Part shown: in pieces, positions 8,042 through 17,463 of the stretch
How positions within the stretch are numbered: position 1 is the stretch's first letter
Layout: each line of letters opens with the position of its first letter
Assembly (NCBI GenBank): GCA_035515235.1
Contig: DATJBS010000069.1
Span: 10,728-74,727, forward strand
Source of the DNA: JAMLHH01 sp035515235
GTDB lineage: Bacteria > Bacteroidota > Bacteroidia > Chitinophagales > JADIYW01
DNA length: 64,000 nt
Direction of reading: 5' to 3'
Position numbers and translations under genes: made by a program
Notes under the pieces: generated by a model
What the model saw: only the letters and a program-made list of their open reading frames with translations
Databases searched by the model: none
Told to the model about the DNA's origin: nothing

Positions 8042-8140
8042 ATGGAACAGTTGAAAAGTATTCAGTTGTACTTTGATGATTTAAGTCAAATTCCAGAAAT
8101 TTTTGTCAATGATCAAGGAGAATATCTCATCAATTATTAA
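8042..8140 (+). pseudogene. Detached 3' end of an L,D-transpeptidase-like gene (direct repeat copy B)
   Basis: From an ATG at 8042 the frame encodes 32 residues that match the C-terminus of the protein ending at 3393, differing only by SE to ND near the end plus an altered first residue. Other differences in the 97-bp match (8044-8140) are silent. The reading frame and stop are intact. It has no catalytic domain, so it is a gene fragment, though a short peptide could still be made. It lies 47 bp before lysA, suggesting that transpeptidase and lysA were once neighbours. Confidence 0.85.
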
Positions 8141-8161
8141 TTTAGTATACAATATAAATTG

Positions 8162-8169
8162 TAGCTTTG
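8162..8169 (+). promoter_or_regulatory. -7 promoter element TAGCTTTG of lysA
   Basis: TAGCTTTG fits TAnnTTTG and ends 18 bases before the lysA ATG, giving a leader of about 12-15 nt. There is no purine-rich Shine-Dalgarno sequence between them. Confidence 0.5.
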
Positions 8170-8187
8170 CCAACTAAATTTTTTTAA

Positions 8188-9420
8188 ATGGAATTGATAA
8201 ATAACCAATACGTTATAGACGGTGTGCCAGTTTTGGATATTTGCAAAGAATTCGGGACGCCTCTATATGTATATAACAGCAAAACTATTGAGCGTCAATA
8301 CAATAGATTGTTAGATGCATTTAAAGATTCTAATATAAAGATCAAGTATGCTTGCAAAGCTCTTACTAATGTCAGCATATTGAAATACATCAAAAGCTTA
8401 GGTGCTGGTTTAGATACGGTATCTATTCAAGAAGTACAATTAGGCTTGAAAGCAGGATTTGAACCTCAAGATATTATCTATACGCCCAACGGTGTAAATA
8501 TTGACGAGATAAAAAAAGCTGTTGATTTTGGCGTAATGATCAATATTGACAATATCTCTATTTTAGAACAATTTGGTCATTTATATGGCAATACTTACCC
8601 TGTATGTGTGAGATTGAATCCACATATTATGGCAGGTGGAAATAGCAAAATTTCTGTTGGACATATAGATTCTAAATTTGGTATTTCAGTTTATCAAATT
8701 AGACACTTACAAAGAGTAATTAAGACGTATGATATCAAAGTGACTGGTCTGCATATGCATACAGGTTCTGATATTTTAGATGTTGACGTATTCTTAAGAG
8801 GTGCTGATGTATTATTGGATAATATTGAAGGGTTTAATGATTTAGAATTTATCGATTTAGGTAGTGGATTTAAAGTAAAATACACTCCAGAAGATATGAC
8901 TACTGATGTTGAATTATTAGGTAAAAAACTCAGTAAACGATTCAATGACTTTTGTAAAGAATATGGTAAAGATTTACAACTCATGTTTGAGCCGGGTAAA
9001 TTTTTAGTGAGTGAATCGGGATATCTTTTTGTCAAAACTAATGTCATTAAACAAACTATCTCTACTGTTTTTGCAAGTGTAGATTCAGGTCAAAACCATT
9101 TGATCAGACCGATGATGTATGATGCATATCACCACATCACCAATGTTTCAAATCCTTCAGGTACCAATAGAATTTATACCATTGTCGGATATATCTGCGA
9201 AACGGATACATTTGGTTGGGATAGAAAATTGAGTGAAGTAAAAGAAGGCGATATTTTAGCTCTGCATAATGCAGGAGCTTACGGATATTCAATGTCATCT
9301 AACTATAATTCCAGATACAGACCTGCTGAAGTTTTAGTGCATGATGGAGAAGCCAAATTAATTAGAAGAAGAGAAAATATGGATGACTTATTAAGTTCTC
9401 AAGTCATTCTAGATTTTTAG
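8188..9420 (+). CDS. lysA: Diaminopimelate decarboxylase
   Basis: A 410-residue fold-III PLP enzyme. Lys57 in YACKALTN is the expected PLP Schiff-base lysine; GLHMHTGSD and the EPGKFLV motif (phosphate and substrate binding) follow, and the C-terminal beta domain contains the CETDTF motif with the active-site cysteine. It removes CO2 from meso-diaminopimelate to make lysine in the cytoplasm. Length and motifs are typical. It is expressed alone: a TAGCTTTG promoter precedes it and a terminator hairpin follows at 9449. Confidence 0.93.
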   Translation: MELINNQYVIDGVPVLDICKEFGTPLYVYNSKTIERQYNRLLDAFKDSNIKIKYACKALTNVSILKYIKSLGAGLDTVSIQEVQLGLKAGFEPQDIIYTPNGVNIDEIKKAVDFGVMINIDNISILEQFGHLYGNTYPVCVRLNPHIMAGGNSKISVGHIDSKFGISVYQIRHLQRVIKTYDIKVTGLHMHTGSDILDVDVFLRGADVLLDNIEGFNDLEFIDLGSGFKVKYTPEDMTTDVELLGKKLSKRFNDFCKEYGKDLQLMFEPGKFLVSESGYLFVKTNVIKQTISTVFASVDSGQNHLIRPMMYDAYHHITNVSNPSGTNRIYTIVGYICETDTFGWDRKLSEVKEGDILALHNAGAYGYSMSSNYNSRYRPAEVLVHDGEAKLIRRRENMDDLLSSQVILDF

Positions 9421-9448
9421 ATAAATAGTAATAAATCAGGTCATATTT

Positions 9449-9478
9449 AGCCAATCTTACAAGGATTGGCTTTTTTAT
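9449..9478 (+). terminator. Rho-independent terminator after lysA
   Basis: AGCCAATC (9449-9456) pairs with GATTGGCT (9464-9471) across a 7-base loop and is followed by a run of T. Confidence 0.85.
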
Positions 9479-9580
9479 TGTCTAAACATTAAGATTTTAA
9501 CGTTTTTGTTAAGAAATAATATAATTATTTCAAAAATATTGTTAATATTCGCAGATATAATTTTTAAACTCTACGAAAAC

Positions 9581-12481
9581 ATGAAACACTTTTACACGCT
9601 GTTGTTTCTGATGGTAGTACTATCACTAAATGCGCAAGACTTTAGTATTACCAATCCAGGCTCTTACAACATGTCTAATGACCGAGTCAGAAACGGAACA
9701 TTAGATGATTTAGCAGACTTTGCTCAAAGGATAGAGGTGCCGTTTGAGATGCCTGACGGTACAATACTTAGGACGGATGTATTCCTGCCAATCTTTGAGG
9801 ATAGTATGACTTTTGAGTTCGAAATTCCTGTGATTAACACTAAGTTGAAGCTAGTGGCTATCCCTAGAGGAACTCAATATATTAGATATGATTCACTGAA
9901 TGGTGAAGTCAATCCAAATCCATATCGCTTACCTATGATTATGAGTAGAACGCCTTATAATAAGAAGGATCCTACTTTAGGTTCAGCGATGGCTCTTTTA
10001 GGTTATGTTGGATTGAATCAAGATATGAGAGGTCGTTATCGCTCAGATGGTGTTTATTTCCCTTTGTACTCAGATAGCTGGGACAAAAATGAATATCACC
10101 CAGAATATTCTCACGTGTTAGATAAAACCTCATTGGATCATCCTATGAACTCTAACAAGCATGAAGATGGTTACAATACGGTAGAGTACATTAAAACTAA
10201 GTTGAAGAGAATGTATGATACCAATAATGATGGTATTCCTGATACTGAAGACTTAGTATACAATGGTTCTATTGGTATGTTTGGTGCATCTGCATTGGCA
10301 TACAATCAATTACAAGCAGCTGCTACACATAAAATTGACCCTACCAAGCCAGGTTTAAAATCTCTTTTCCCTATTGTTGGTCCATTAGAGTTTTTCAAAA
10401 GCACAGGATTCCAAAATGGTGTGTTTAGAGAATTATTAGTGTGTGGATGGTTGAGAGGACAGATAGCTGATACGGAAGACGAGAAAATGGATATAGATTT
10501 TGACATGTTCAATAATATCCATACTTCATTCGACTATGGTACACAAGATAAATTTGAAGCAGCTAACTTAGCTATTGACCACTTTAGCGTAGTGAAATAC
10601 AATAATGGTCCTGCAGGATATTATCCAAATTCAATTGGAAGAGCTGATATGGATGCCACAAGAGCTCCAGTTGACTCAACAGGAGAAAGTGACAGAAATG
10701 GTCAATACAGTAGATATTCTAATATGGAAGTTCCAGCATTCCACGTTGGTGGTTGGTGGGATATTTTCGTAGATGGAATAATTGAAACTTTTAATCTTCA
10801 AAGAAGTAATGTAAGCGAAACTCATGGTAATAAAGATTTGATCAAAGTCGTCATGGGACCTTGGGCGCATCAGACTATAGCTTCTACAAGTACAGGAGAT
10901 ATGGATTATCCAAAAAATGTTACAGATATCACAAAAATTGATATTAGCTCTTTTGAAGACGACTTAAATATTGCTGACGTAGCAAAATCAGAACTTTTAG
11001 GATGGTTTAGATATACATTGAATTATAATGAATTGAATAATGTTGGAGAGCCAACTATAGTATTACCAGAATCAAAAAGATTTCAAAAAGTAATCGATGG
11101 TATTGAAATTAGATTTCCTGCCAAAGAATATACAATGAAGCACGTAGACTTGATTAACTTCTTAGGAGGTGCCGAAGGCTTATCAAAAATACCTGTAGAA
11201 TTAAGATTGTTCAAACAAATCAAAACTTCTTTTGACTTAGACTTGCCAAAAGTTCCACCATTGATTGAAGGATTCAATACAGACAAGTTAGATAAAATTG
11301 AAGTGGCGAATTTCAAAGAAGTTCCTCCAGTTAGATTTTATGTAATAGGTCCCAATCCAAATTTAGATGCAGAAAATCCAAATGTAGGAAACTATTGGTT
11401 CTCAGCAGACACATTCCCTATTGTAGATGATATTGCTTGGAGAAGCTTTTACTTAAGAGAAGGGGGTAGATTATCTACTAGCGCTCCTGCTACTGATGAA
11501 GGATTCGGAATCTATGTACACGATCCTGATAATCCTATCTATACTGTAGGTGGTGCTAACATGCTTGCAAAAACACCTCAAGGTGACAGAGATAGCCAAG
11601 GTCAAATGAAATTGTCTGATCCCTTATTTGCTCCATACACTATGGATAGAGAAGGAGTATTGAAATTCCAAACTAGTGTATTAGAAGATTCTATCTCAAT
11701 AATAGGATATCCTAAAGCAAGACTTTTTGCTAAATCTAATCCAGCAGGAGCAGCGACAGGTGATCCTACAGATACAGACTTCATGATTAGAATTGTAGAC
11801 GTTTATCCTAACGGCGATGAGTACTTCGTTCAAGAAGGAGTAGTGAATGCAAGAGCTAGAGAGTGGTCAAAATTATTGGCAGATGGTATTCAAGACGACG
11901 AAGCTCCTTATAGCAATATTGAAGCAGGTAAAATCTATGAGTACTATTTCCAGTTCTTACCTATTGGTTATACTTTTGGTAAAGGTCACAGAGTGAAAAT
12001 CTTATTGAGCAGTAGTAATAATCCACGTTACCAAGCCAATCCAAATTTACCTATCAATGATGGTGAATTTTTCAGAAGACAGCCTGGAGATGGAAAAACT
12101 TATGTGTACAAAGGAGTAGAGATGACACCGAGAAAAGCAATTCAAAGAGTAGCTTTCTCACCAGAGCATCCTTCACAAATCATCCTGCCAGTATACGGTG
12201 ATTCTAAAGTAATTAGTGTAAAAAACAATTTGTCTAAACCAACTTGGGATGTTCAGATATATCCGAACCCTTCAGATGGAATTATGACATTATACACTAC
12301 ACAATCAGGACAATTTGTTGCGACGGTATTCAATACTGTAGGTCAGCAAGTTAAAACTGAGACTTTTGATAATCAATTGAATTTGGATTTGTCCAAGTTT
12401 GCTAAAGGTCAATATTTTATCGAAATCCAAGAGAAAAATACACCTACAAACAAATTGACTAAAGCCATCTCAATTTTTTAA
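9581..12481 (+). CDS. Secreted CocE/NonD (X-Pro dipeptidyl-peptidase S15-like) hydrolase with T9SS sorting domain
   Basis: A 966-residue protein if started at the ATG at 9581, which begins a clear signal peptide (residues 1-18, ending LNAQ); a TTG 75 bp upstream is a poorer start. The S15 alpha/beta hydrolase core spans roughly residues 55-480, with Ser237 in GMFGASALA as nucleophile and a His in MGPWAHQ. A PepX C-terminal jelly-roll-like domain follows (about 640-870). Residues about 890-966 are a T9SS type A sorting domain (IYPNPSDG near its start). It probably cleaves peptides or esters outside the cell. It starts 26 bp-scale coupling with the following TonB receptor gene, suggesting breakdown and uptake of one substrate. 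Confidence 0.85.
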   Translation: MKHFYTLLFLMVVLSLNAQDFSITNPGSYNMSNDRVRNGTLDDLADFAQRIEVPFEMPDGTILRTDVFLPIFEDSMTFEFEIPVINTKLKLVAIPRGTQYIRYDSLNGEVNPNPYRLPMIMSRTPYNKKDPTLGSAMALLGYVGLNQDMRGRYRSDGVYFPLYSDSWDKNEYHPEYSHVLDKTSLDHPMNSNKHEDGYNTVEYIKTKLKRMYDTNNDGIPDTEDLVYNGSIGMFGASALAYNQLQAAATHKIDPTKPGLKSLFPIVGPLEFFKSTGFQNGVFRELLVCGWLRGQIADTEDEKMDIDFDMFNNIHTSFDYGTQDKFEAANLAIDHFSVVKYNNGPAGYYPNSIGRADMDATRAPVDSTGESDRNGQYSRYSNMEVPAFHVGGWWDIFVDGIIETFNLQRSNVSETHGNKDLIKVVMGPWAHQTIASTSTGDMDYPKNVTDITKIDISSFEDDLNIADVAKSELLGWFRYTLNYNELNNVGEPTIVLPESKRFQKVIDGIEIRFPAKEYTMKHVDLINFLGGAEGLSKIPVELRLFKQIKTSFDLDLPKVPPLIEGFNTDKLDKIEVANFKEVPPVRFYVIGPNPNLDAENPNVGNYWFSADTFPIVDDIAWRSFYLREGGRLSTSAPATDEGFGIYVHDPDNPIYTVGGANMLAKTPQGDRDSQGQMKLSDPLFAPYTMDREGVLKFQTSVLEDSISIIGYPKARLFAKSNPAGAATGDPTDTDFMIRIVDVYPNGDEYFVQEGVVNARAREWSKLLADGIQDDEAPYSNIEAGKIYEYYFQFLPIGYTFGKGHRVKILLSSSNNPRYQANPNLPINDGEFFRRQPGDGKTYVYKGVEMTPRKAIQRVAFSPEHPSQIILPVYGDSKVISVKNNLSKPTWDVQIYPNPSDGIMTLYTTQSGQFVATVFNTVGQQVKTETFDNQLNLDLSKFAKGQYFIEIQEKNTPTNKLTKAISIF

Positions 12482-12506
12482 ACCTCACCACTCAATTTAG
12501 AAATCA

Positions 12507-15272
12507 ATGAAACTTTTAAAATATAAAAGTGTAGCAATACTGCTATGTTTAATTATAAGTGTATTGAATACACAAATAGCTTTCGCACAGAAAACTACAC
12601 TTAAAGGAACCATCATCGACAAAGACTATAAAGAGCCTTTAATTGGTTGTAGTGTCGTGATTAAAGACACGGACATGGGTGTAATTACAGATTTTGATGG
12701 TAATTTCTCAATAGATGCTCCACAATTACCTGTTACAGTGATTATATCTTATGTGGGATATACTTCTCAAGAGATTTTAGTAAAAGACGGTTCAGAATTG
12801 AAGCAAGTCCAATTGTCCGAAGCGGTATTGATAGGACAAGAAGTAGTTGTTACAGGATCTAGAGTAAGTGAGCGTATCATTGAATCTCCTGTATCCATTC
12901 AAAAAATAAATGCTACTCAAATTGCAAACGCTGCATCAGGTAGTTTTTATCAAAGTATGGGTAACCTTGCAGATGTAGATATTACAACTTCATCTTTAGG
13001 GTTTCAAGTAATCAATACAAGAGGATTTAATACGACTGCGCCAGTAAGGATGGTTCAGTTTGTAGATGGAATTGATAATCAAGCTCCAGGTTTAAACTTT
13101 CCAATAGGGAACTTAGTAGGAGCAAGTGATATCGACCTTGCAAGTGTGGAGTTGATCTCTGGAGCAGCTTCTGCACTTTATGGAGCGAATGCCTTCCAAG
13201 GTGTAGTCAGTATGATTTCAAAAGATCCATTCAATTATCCTGGACTTCAAGTTAAAGTAAAAGGAGGTTCTAGAGCATTATTTGATGGTCAAGTTCGTTA
13301 TGCAAATTCATTCGGTAAAGAAAGAGAAGGCAGAAAGATGTTTGGTTACAAATTTACTGCGTCTTACATGAGAGCTAAAGATTGGGTTGCGAATGATCCT
13401 GAAATGAATAGATATGGAAATGTTGAAACTGACTTAAGAATTAGTGACGTTGTTAGAGGTCTTCAATTCAGTGATGATGAAGAGCAAGCTAATACATTCA
13501 GAAAACTAAACGCTTATTTAGACTTTTATCCTTCAGCATTACCTGGAGTATTGACAGTACAAGCTCCTGGATATATGGAAAGTGAGCTTTCTGATAACAA
13601 TACCGAAAGTTTGAAATTAGGAGCAGCTGCATATTATAATATCACACCTAATATTGAGCTTTCTTATTTATACAAATTCGGTAGAGGTTCTGCGATTTAC
13701 CAAGGAGCGAATAGATACAACATCAATAACATCTTATTCAACCAACATAAAGTAGAATTAAAAGGAAAGCAGTTCTTCTTGAAAGCATATACTACGATTG
13801 AAGAAGCAGGAGACTCTTATGACATCGTATTTACTGGAATCGGTTTAGCAAGAAAAGGATTTGTCAATTTTGTTGGTGACTATATTGAAGATTATTTCAA
13901 TATTTTGAAGTCTAAAACAAACGAATTTAAAGATAGCCCAAGATTTCAAGATGTTCAAATGGCTAAAGACTCCGCATATAAAACAGCTTATGCTTCAGGT
14001 TTCTTGAAACCAGGTACTCCAGAGTTTGATGAAGTATATAATGAAGTAGTACAAAATCCTGACTTGAAAGAAGGTTCTAAATTTAAAGACAATTCTAAAA
14101 TTCAACATGTAGAAGGTCAATATAACTTAGATTTTAAAAAGGTGGCTAGCTTCAACTTCGGTGCTTCTTACAGAAATTACTCGCCAAAATCTTATGGTAG
14201 TATCTTTAGAGATACTTTATTGTCAGATGGTACTTATGAAAATTTAAATACTTGGGAGACAGGTGGGTACATTCAAGGGACTTTTGATATCATCAAAGAA
14301 AAGTTGAAATTGATTGGATCTGTTCGTGCAGACAAGCATATGAACTTTGACTTACAGTGGTCTCCAAGAGTTTCAGCAATCTTCAGTCACAAGAATCATG
14401 TGTTTAGATTCTCTGCTCAGTCAGCATTTAGATCTCCAACATTACAAAATCAGTACATCTTATTGGACTTAGGAGTCATTACTTTGAAAGGAAACTTAGA
14501 CGGCGTGCCTTTGAGCTATACTTTAGAATCTGTTAACGACTTTAGAGATCATTACGAAGCTACATTAGAAGTAGATCCTACGATTTTAAAAACGACTTCT
14601 TTTGAAAAATTAAAACAAGAACAAGTAAGATCTTTAGAAGGAGGATATCGTGGAATCTTTAAAAACAAAATATTTGTTGATTTGACAGGATATTTCAATG
14701 AGTACTCTAACTTCATTGGAGACGTAAGACTAGTATCACCTAAAGTTCCAGGAGAAACTGGAAAAGAAACAGGAGTGGATCAAGTTCTTTTAGGAGAGTA
14801 TGATGCATACCAATACTCAGTCAATGCAAGCCAAAAAGTGAGAACTTATGGAGCATCAATTGCTCTAAACTATTACATCTATAAAGGACTGTCAGCTTAT
14901 GCTAACTATACTTATTCAAAAATAGATACTAAAGACTTAACAGATCCGATTTTGCCAGGATACAATACGCCACGTAATAAAGCAAATATTGGTATCGGCG
15001 GTCAAAGAATCGTGAAAGGATTTGGATTTAATGTCAACGTGAAATGGGTAGAATCATTCAGATGGGAAAGTCCATTTGGTGATGGTAAAATCCCTTCATA
15101 CGCAACTTTGGATTTAAACGCATCTTACGAGTTTGATAAATTCCTTACAGTTCAGGTAGGTGGATCTAACGTTACTAATAATAAACATATCGAAGCTTAT
15201 GGCTCTCCAAAAGTAGGAGGGATGGTTTATGCCTCTTTATTATTTGATTTAGAGAGAAATAAGAAAAGATAA
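12507..15272 (+). CDS. TonB-dependent outer-membrane receptor with N-terminal CarboxypepD_reg-like domain
   Basis: A 921-residue outer-membrane receptor. After a signal peptide (residues 1-28, ending FAQK) comes a carboxypeptidase-D regulatory-like beta-sandwich (about 30-105; GTIIDKD, FDGNFSI), a short linker with EVVVTGSR (about 112-119), a plug domain (about 120-235; TRGFNT, LYGANAFQGVVSM) and a 22-strand barrel to the C-terminus. No SusD-type partner lies beside it, so it is not a glycan-utilisation pair of the classic kind. The gap to the secreted hydrolase gene upstream is 25 bp, so the two are probably one transcript, possibly for peptide-derived nutrients. Confidence 0.9.
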   Translation: MKLLKYKSVAILLCLIISVLNTQIAFAQKTTLKGTIIDKDYKEPLIGCSVVIKDTDMGVITDFDGNFSIDAPQLPVTVIISYVGYTSQEILVKDGSELKQVQLSEAVLIGQEVVVTGSRVSERIIESPVSIQKINATQIANAASGSFYQSMGNLADVDITTSSLGFQVINTRGFNTTAPVRMVQFVDGIDNQAPGLNFPIGNLVGASDIDLASVELISGAASALYGANAFQGVVSMISKDPFNYPGLQVKVKGGSRALFDGQVRYANSFGKEREGRKMFGYKFTASYMRAKDWVANDPEMNRYGNVETDLRISDVVRGLQFSDDEEQANTFRKLNAYLDFYPSALPGVLTVQAPGYMESELSDNNTESLKLGAAAYYNITPNIELSYLYKFGRGSAIYQGANRYNINNILFNQHKVELKGKQFFLKAYTTIEEAGDSYDIVFTGIGLARKGFVNFVGDYIEDYFNILKSKTNEFKDSPRFQDVQMAKDSAYKTAYASGFLKPGTPEFDEVYNEVVQNPDLKEGSKFKDNSKIQHVEGQYNLDFKKVASFNFGASYRNYSPKSYGSIFRDTLLSDGTYENLNTWETGGYIQGTFDIIKEKLKLIGSVRADKHMNFDLQWSPRVSAIFSHKNHVFRFSAQSAFRSPTLQNQYILLDLGVITLKGNLDGVPLSYTLESVNDFRDHYEATLEVDPTILKTTSFEKLKQEQVRSLEGGYRGIFKNKIFVDLTGYFNEYSNFIGDVRLVSPKVPGETGKETGVDQVLLGEYDAYQYSVNASQKVRTYGASIALNYYIYKGLSAYANYTYSKIDTKDLTDPILPGYNTPRNKANIGIGGQRIVKGFGFNVNVKWVESFRWESPFGDGKIPSYATLDLNASYEFDKFLTVQVGGSNVTNNKHIEAYGSPKVGGMVYASLLFDLERNKKR

Positions 15273-15294
15273 TATCTCACATTTAAAAATTACG

Positions 15295-15319
15295 AAGGGG
15301 CTTAATTGCCCCTTTTTTT
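15295..15319 (+). terminator. Terminator after the TonB receptor gene
   Basis: AAGGGGC (15295-15301) pairs with GCCCCTT (15308-15314) across a 6-base loop, followed by T7. The hairpin lies between convergent genes; the last T bases overlap the marC stop codon. Confidence 0.8.
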
Positions 15320-15908
15320 ATGCAAATAGAACTCCTATATTTTTTGTAAATAACTTGATAGCTATAGATAATAGTACAATACCAAATACTCTTCTTAATA
15401 CTTCTATTCCTCCGTCTCCTAATAATTTTTCTATTCTTGGAATGAGATGAATTACCGCAAAAATAAATATCAAGTTAATAATAATGCTCACGATAATATT
15501 GATGAGTGAATATTCAGAACGAAGAGAAAGTAAAGTAGTTAATGTTCCAGCTCCAGCGATAACTGGGAATGCCAAAGGAACTATTGTGGAGGTCTTTGGG
15601 TCATTATGCGGTTTGAATATGTCTCTATTTAGAACCATTTCTAAGCCTAATAAAAAGATAACCAAAGCACCGGCTATTGAGAAAGATGCCAAGTCCAATC
15701 CAATCATGATTAAAATCTGATTTCCTACAAATAGAAACACAAACATGATAAGACCTGAAATTAAAGTAGTTTGACGAGCATCAATATGCCCTGCTTTAGC
15801 TTTGAGGTCCAATATGATTGGAATAGAACCTAAGATGTCTATTACTGCAAATAGAATCAGAGATATAGTTAATATATCCTTTAAATTAATTTCTTGTAGT
15901 ATATCCAT
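15318..15908 (-). CDS. MarC family integral membrane protein
   Basis: A 196-residue protein with six hydrophobic segments. The motifs VIDILGSIPI (residues 22-31), IAGALVIFLLGLEMV (about 78-92) and PLAFPVIAGAGTLTTLL (about 111-127) are characteristic of the MarC/UPF0056 family. The family spans the inner membrane. Despite its name it is not proven to cause antibiotic resistance and its transport substrate is not established. It stands alone between two plus-strand genes. Confidence 0.88.
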   Translation of the reverse strand: MDILQEINLKDILTISLILFAVIDILGSIPIILDLKAKAGHIDARQTTLISGLIMFVFLFVGNQILIMIGLDLASFSIAGALVIFLLGLEMVLNRDIFKPHNDPKTSTIVPLAFPVIAGAGTLTTLLSLRSEYSLINIIVSIIINLIFIFAVIHLIPRIEKLLGDGGIEVLRRVFGIVLLSIAIKLFTKNIGVLFA

Positions 15909-16039
15909 CAGTTAGTTTTTATGAAGATAAATTATTAAAAAAAACTTTTTTAAGTTGTTTTTAGTTCAAAATTAGGCTTAATTTAAAAATGAATCAAATT
16001 TAGCTGGAAATAGGGTGTTTTTAAATCTATAAAATATTG

Positions 16040-16047
16040 TATTTTTG
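16040..16047 (+). promoter_or_regulatory. -7 promoter element TATTTTTG of the OmpA-family gene
   Basis: TATTTTTG matches TAnnTTTG and lies 25 bases before the ATG at 16072, leaving a leader of about 20 nt that is A/T-rich and has no Shine-Dalgarno sequence. Confidence 0.5.
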
Positions 16048-16071
16048 TGTTAAATATAAATTGTTATATAG

Positions 16072-17400
16072 ATGAAGAAATATTTTTTATTAGCAAGTTT
16101 AGTTGGATTATTTCTAACTACTAATGTAAAAGCTCAAGAAGCTAACTCAGAAGAGTTTACTAAATGGATAATTGATTTAAATGTTTCGGCATTTGATTTC
16201 TATTCTCCTAAAAATGATAAGTTCTCTTCCTTTAAGGAAAACATGGCAATTGGTCCAGATTTTAGTTTGACTAGACAATGGTCAAAAACAGGACTTGGAA
16301 TTACTGCAAACATTGCATCTCCATCTATTTCTTTCTTGCAAGATGCAGATGGAAAATCTACGGTAAATAGATATCTAGCTTTTGCTGGCCCTGGTTTAGC
16401 GTATAATTTCCAAAATCAGTATTTAATTAAATCTAAATCTCCTGTTGCGCCTTTTGTATTTGCAAATGCAATGGCATCAGTAGCTCAATTAGATGATAAA
16501 GGTGGTGATGTTAAATTCGGTTTTGGTATACCTGTAGGAGCTGGAGTACGTTTTAAAGTCGCTGACAAAGTTGGCTTGAATCTTAAAGCAGGTTACTCTT
16601 TCGGTATCACAGAATATTATGAAAGTAATATTTTCTGGAGTGCAGGAGTTTCATTAGGAATGAATAAAAAATCTATTGAAGAAGAAGCAGTTCTTTTTGT
16701 ACCAGTAGATACAGATGGTGATGGTATTCCAGACGAATTAGACGAGTGTCCAGATGAAGCTGGTTTAGCGGAATTCAACGGATGTCCTGATACTGATGGT
16801 GATGGTATTGCTGATAAAGATGATGAATGTCCTGACGTTTTCGGCCTTGCTGAGTTTAACGGATGTCCTGATACAGACGGTGATGGTATTCCTGATCATA
16901 AAGATGAATGTCCAGAAGTAGCTGGTCTTGCTAAATTCAATGGCTGTCCAGATACTGACGGTGACGGTGTGCCTGATCATAAAGACGAATGTCCAGAAGT
17001 CGCAGGTCCTATAGAAAATAAAGGTTGTCCTTTTGAAGAAGTTAAAGTGGATGATGTTCAAAAAGGTATTCAGTCAGTACATTTTGAAACTGGCAAAGCA
17101 GAATTAAGTGCAATATCATATCCAATTTTGGATAGAGTTGTAGCTTTATTAACTGACAATCCTAATTTCAATATTAGCATCGAAGGACATACTGATAATA
17201 CAGGAACTGATACAATCAATGATAATTTATCATTAGAAAGAGCAAATAGTTGTTCTGAATATATCATCTCTAAAGGCATTGAAGCTGATAGAGTTTCTTC
17301 AGTAGGTTTTGGTTCTAAAAACCCAATAGCTGATAATAATACAGTAGAAGGAAGAGCAGAAAATAGAAGAACAATTTTTAAATTGTTGTTAGCAAACTAA
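16072..17400 (+). CDS. OmpA-family outer-membrane protein with thrombospondin type 3 repeats
   Basis: A 442-residue protein: signal peptide (1-21, ending VKAQ), a beta-barrel-like N-terminal domain (about 25-205), four tandem calcium-binding repeats (213-320) and an OmpA/MotB peptidoglycan-binding domain (about 330-442). The last contains the motif IEGHTDNTG and the ERA...ENRR region that contacts diaminopimelate. Such proteins anchor the outer membrane to the wall and are often abundant. It has its own promoter and terminator. Confidence 0.92.
   Translation: MKKYFLLASLVGLFLTTNVKAQEANSEEFTKWIIDLNVSAFDFYSPKNDKFSSFKENMAIGPDFSLTRQWSKTGLGITANIASPSISFLQDADGKSTVNRYLAFAGPGLAYNFQNQYLIKSKSPVAPFVFANAMASVAQLDDKGGDVKFGFGIPVGAGVRFKVADKVGLNLKAGYSFGITEYYESNIFWSAGVSLGMNKKSIEEEAVLFVPVDTDGDGIPDELDECPDEAGLAEFNGCPDTDGDGIADKDDECPDVFGLAEFNGCPDTDGDGIPDHKDECPEVAGLAKFNGCPDTDGDGVPDHKDECPEVAGPIENKGCPFEEVKVDDVQKGIQSVHFETGKAELSAISYPILDRVVALLTDNPNFNISIEGHTDNTGTDTINDNLSLERANSCSEYIISKGIEADRVSSVGFGSKNPIADNNTVEGRAENRRTIFKLLLAN
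16708..17031 (+). repeat. Four tandem 81-bp repeats encoding thrombospondin type 3 units
   Basis: The 324 bp encode four 27-residue units of the form DTDGDGIPDxxDECPxxxG(x)6NGCP. The Asp-rich loops are calcium sites. Unit length is constant and the DNA is similar between units, consistent with expansion by tandem duplication. Confidence 0.9.
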
Positions 17401-17421
17401 TTTGAATTTTTAATATTTATC

Positions 17422-17456
17422 AAGGGTGGTGATTAATTTGCCACCCTTTTTTATTT
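17422..17456 (+). terminator. Terminator after the OmpA-family gene
   Basis: AAGGGTGG (17422-17429) pairs with CCACCCTT (17441-17448), followed by a T-rich tail. It ends only 7 bp before the next start codon. Confidence 0.85.
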
Positions 17457-17463
17457 TCATCAC

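Noticed and set aside
16765..17061. 98-codon open frame on the minus strand within the OmpA-family gene
   Set aside because: It is the antisense of the calcium-binding repeats; its Ile/Thr/Arg-rich pattern simply mirrors the Asp/Gly codons.
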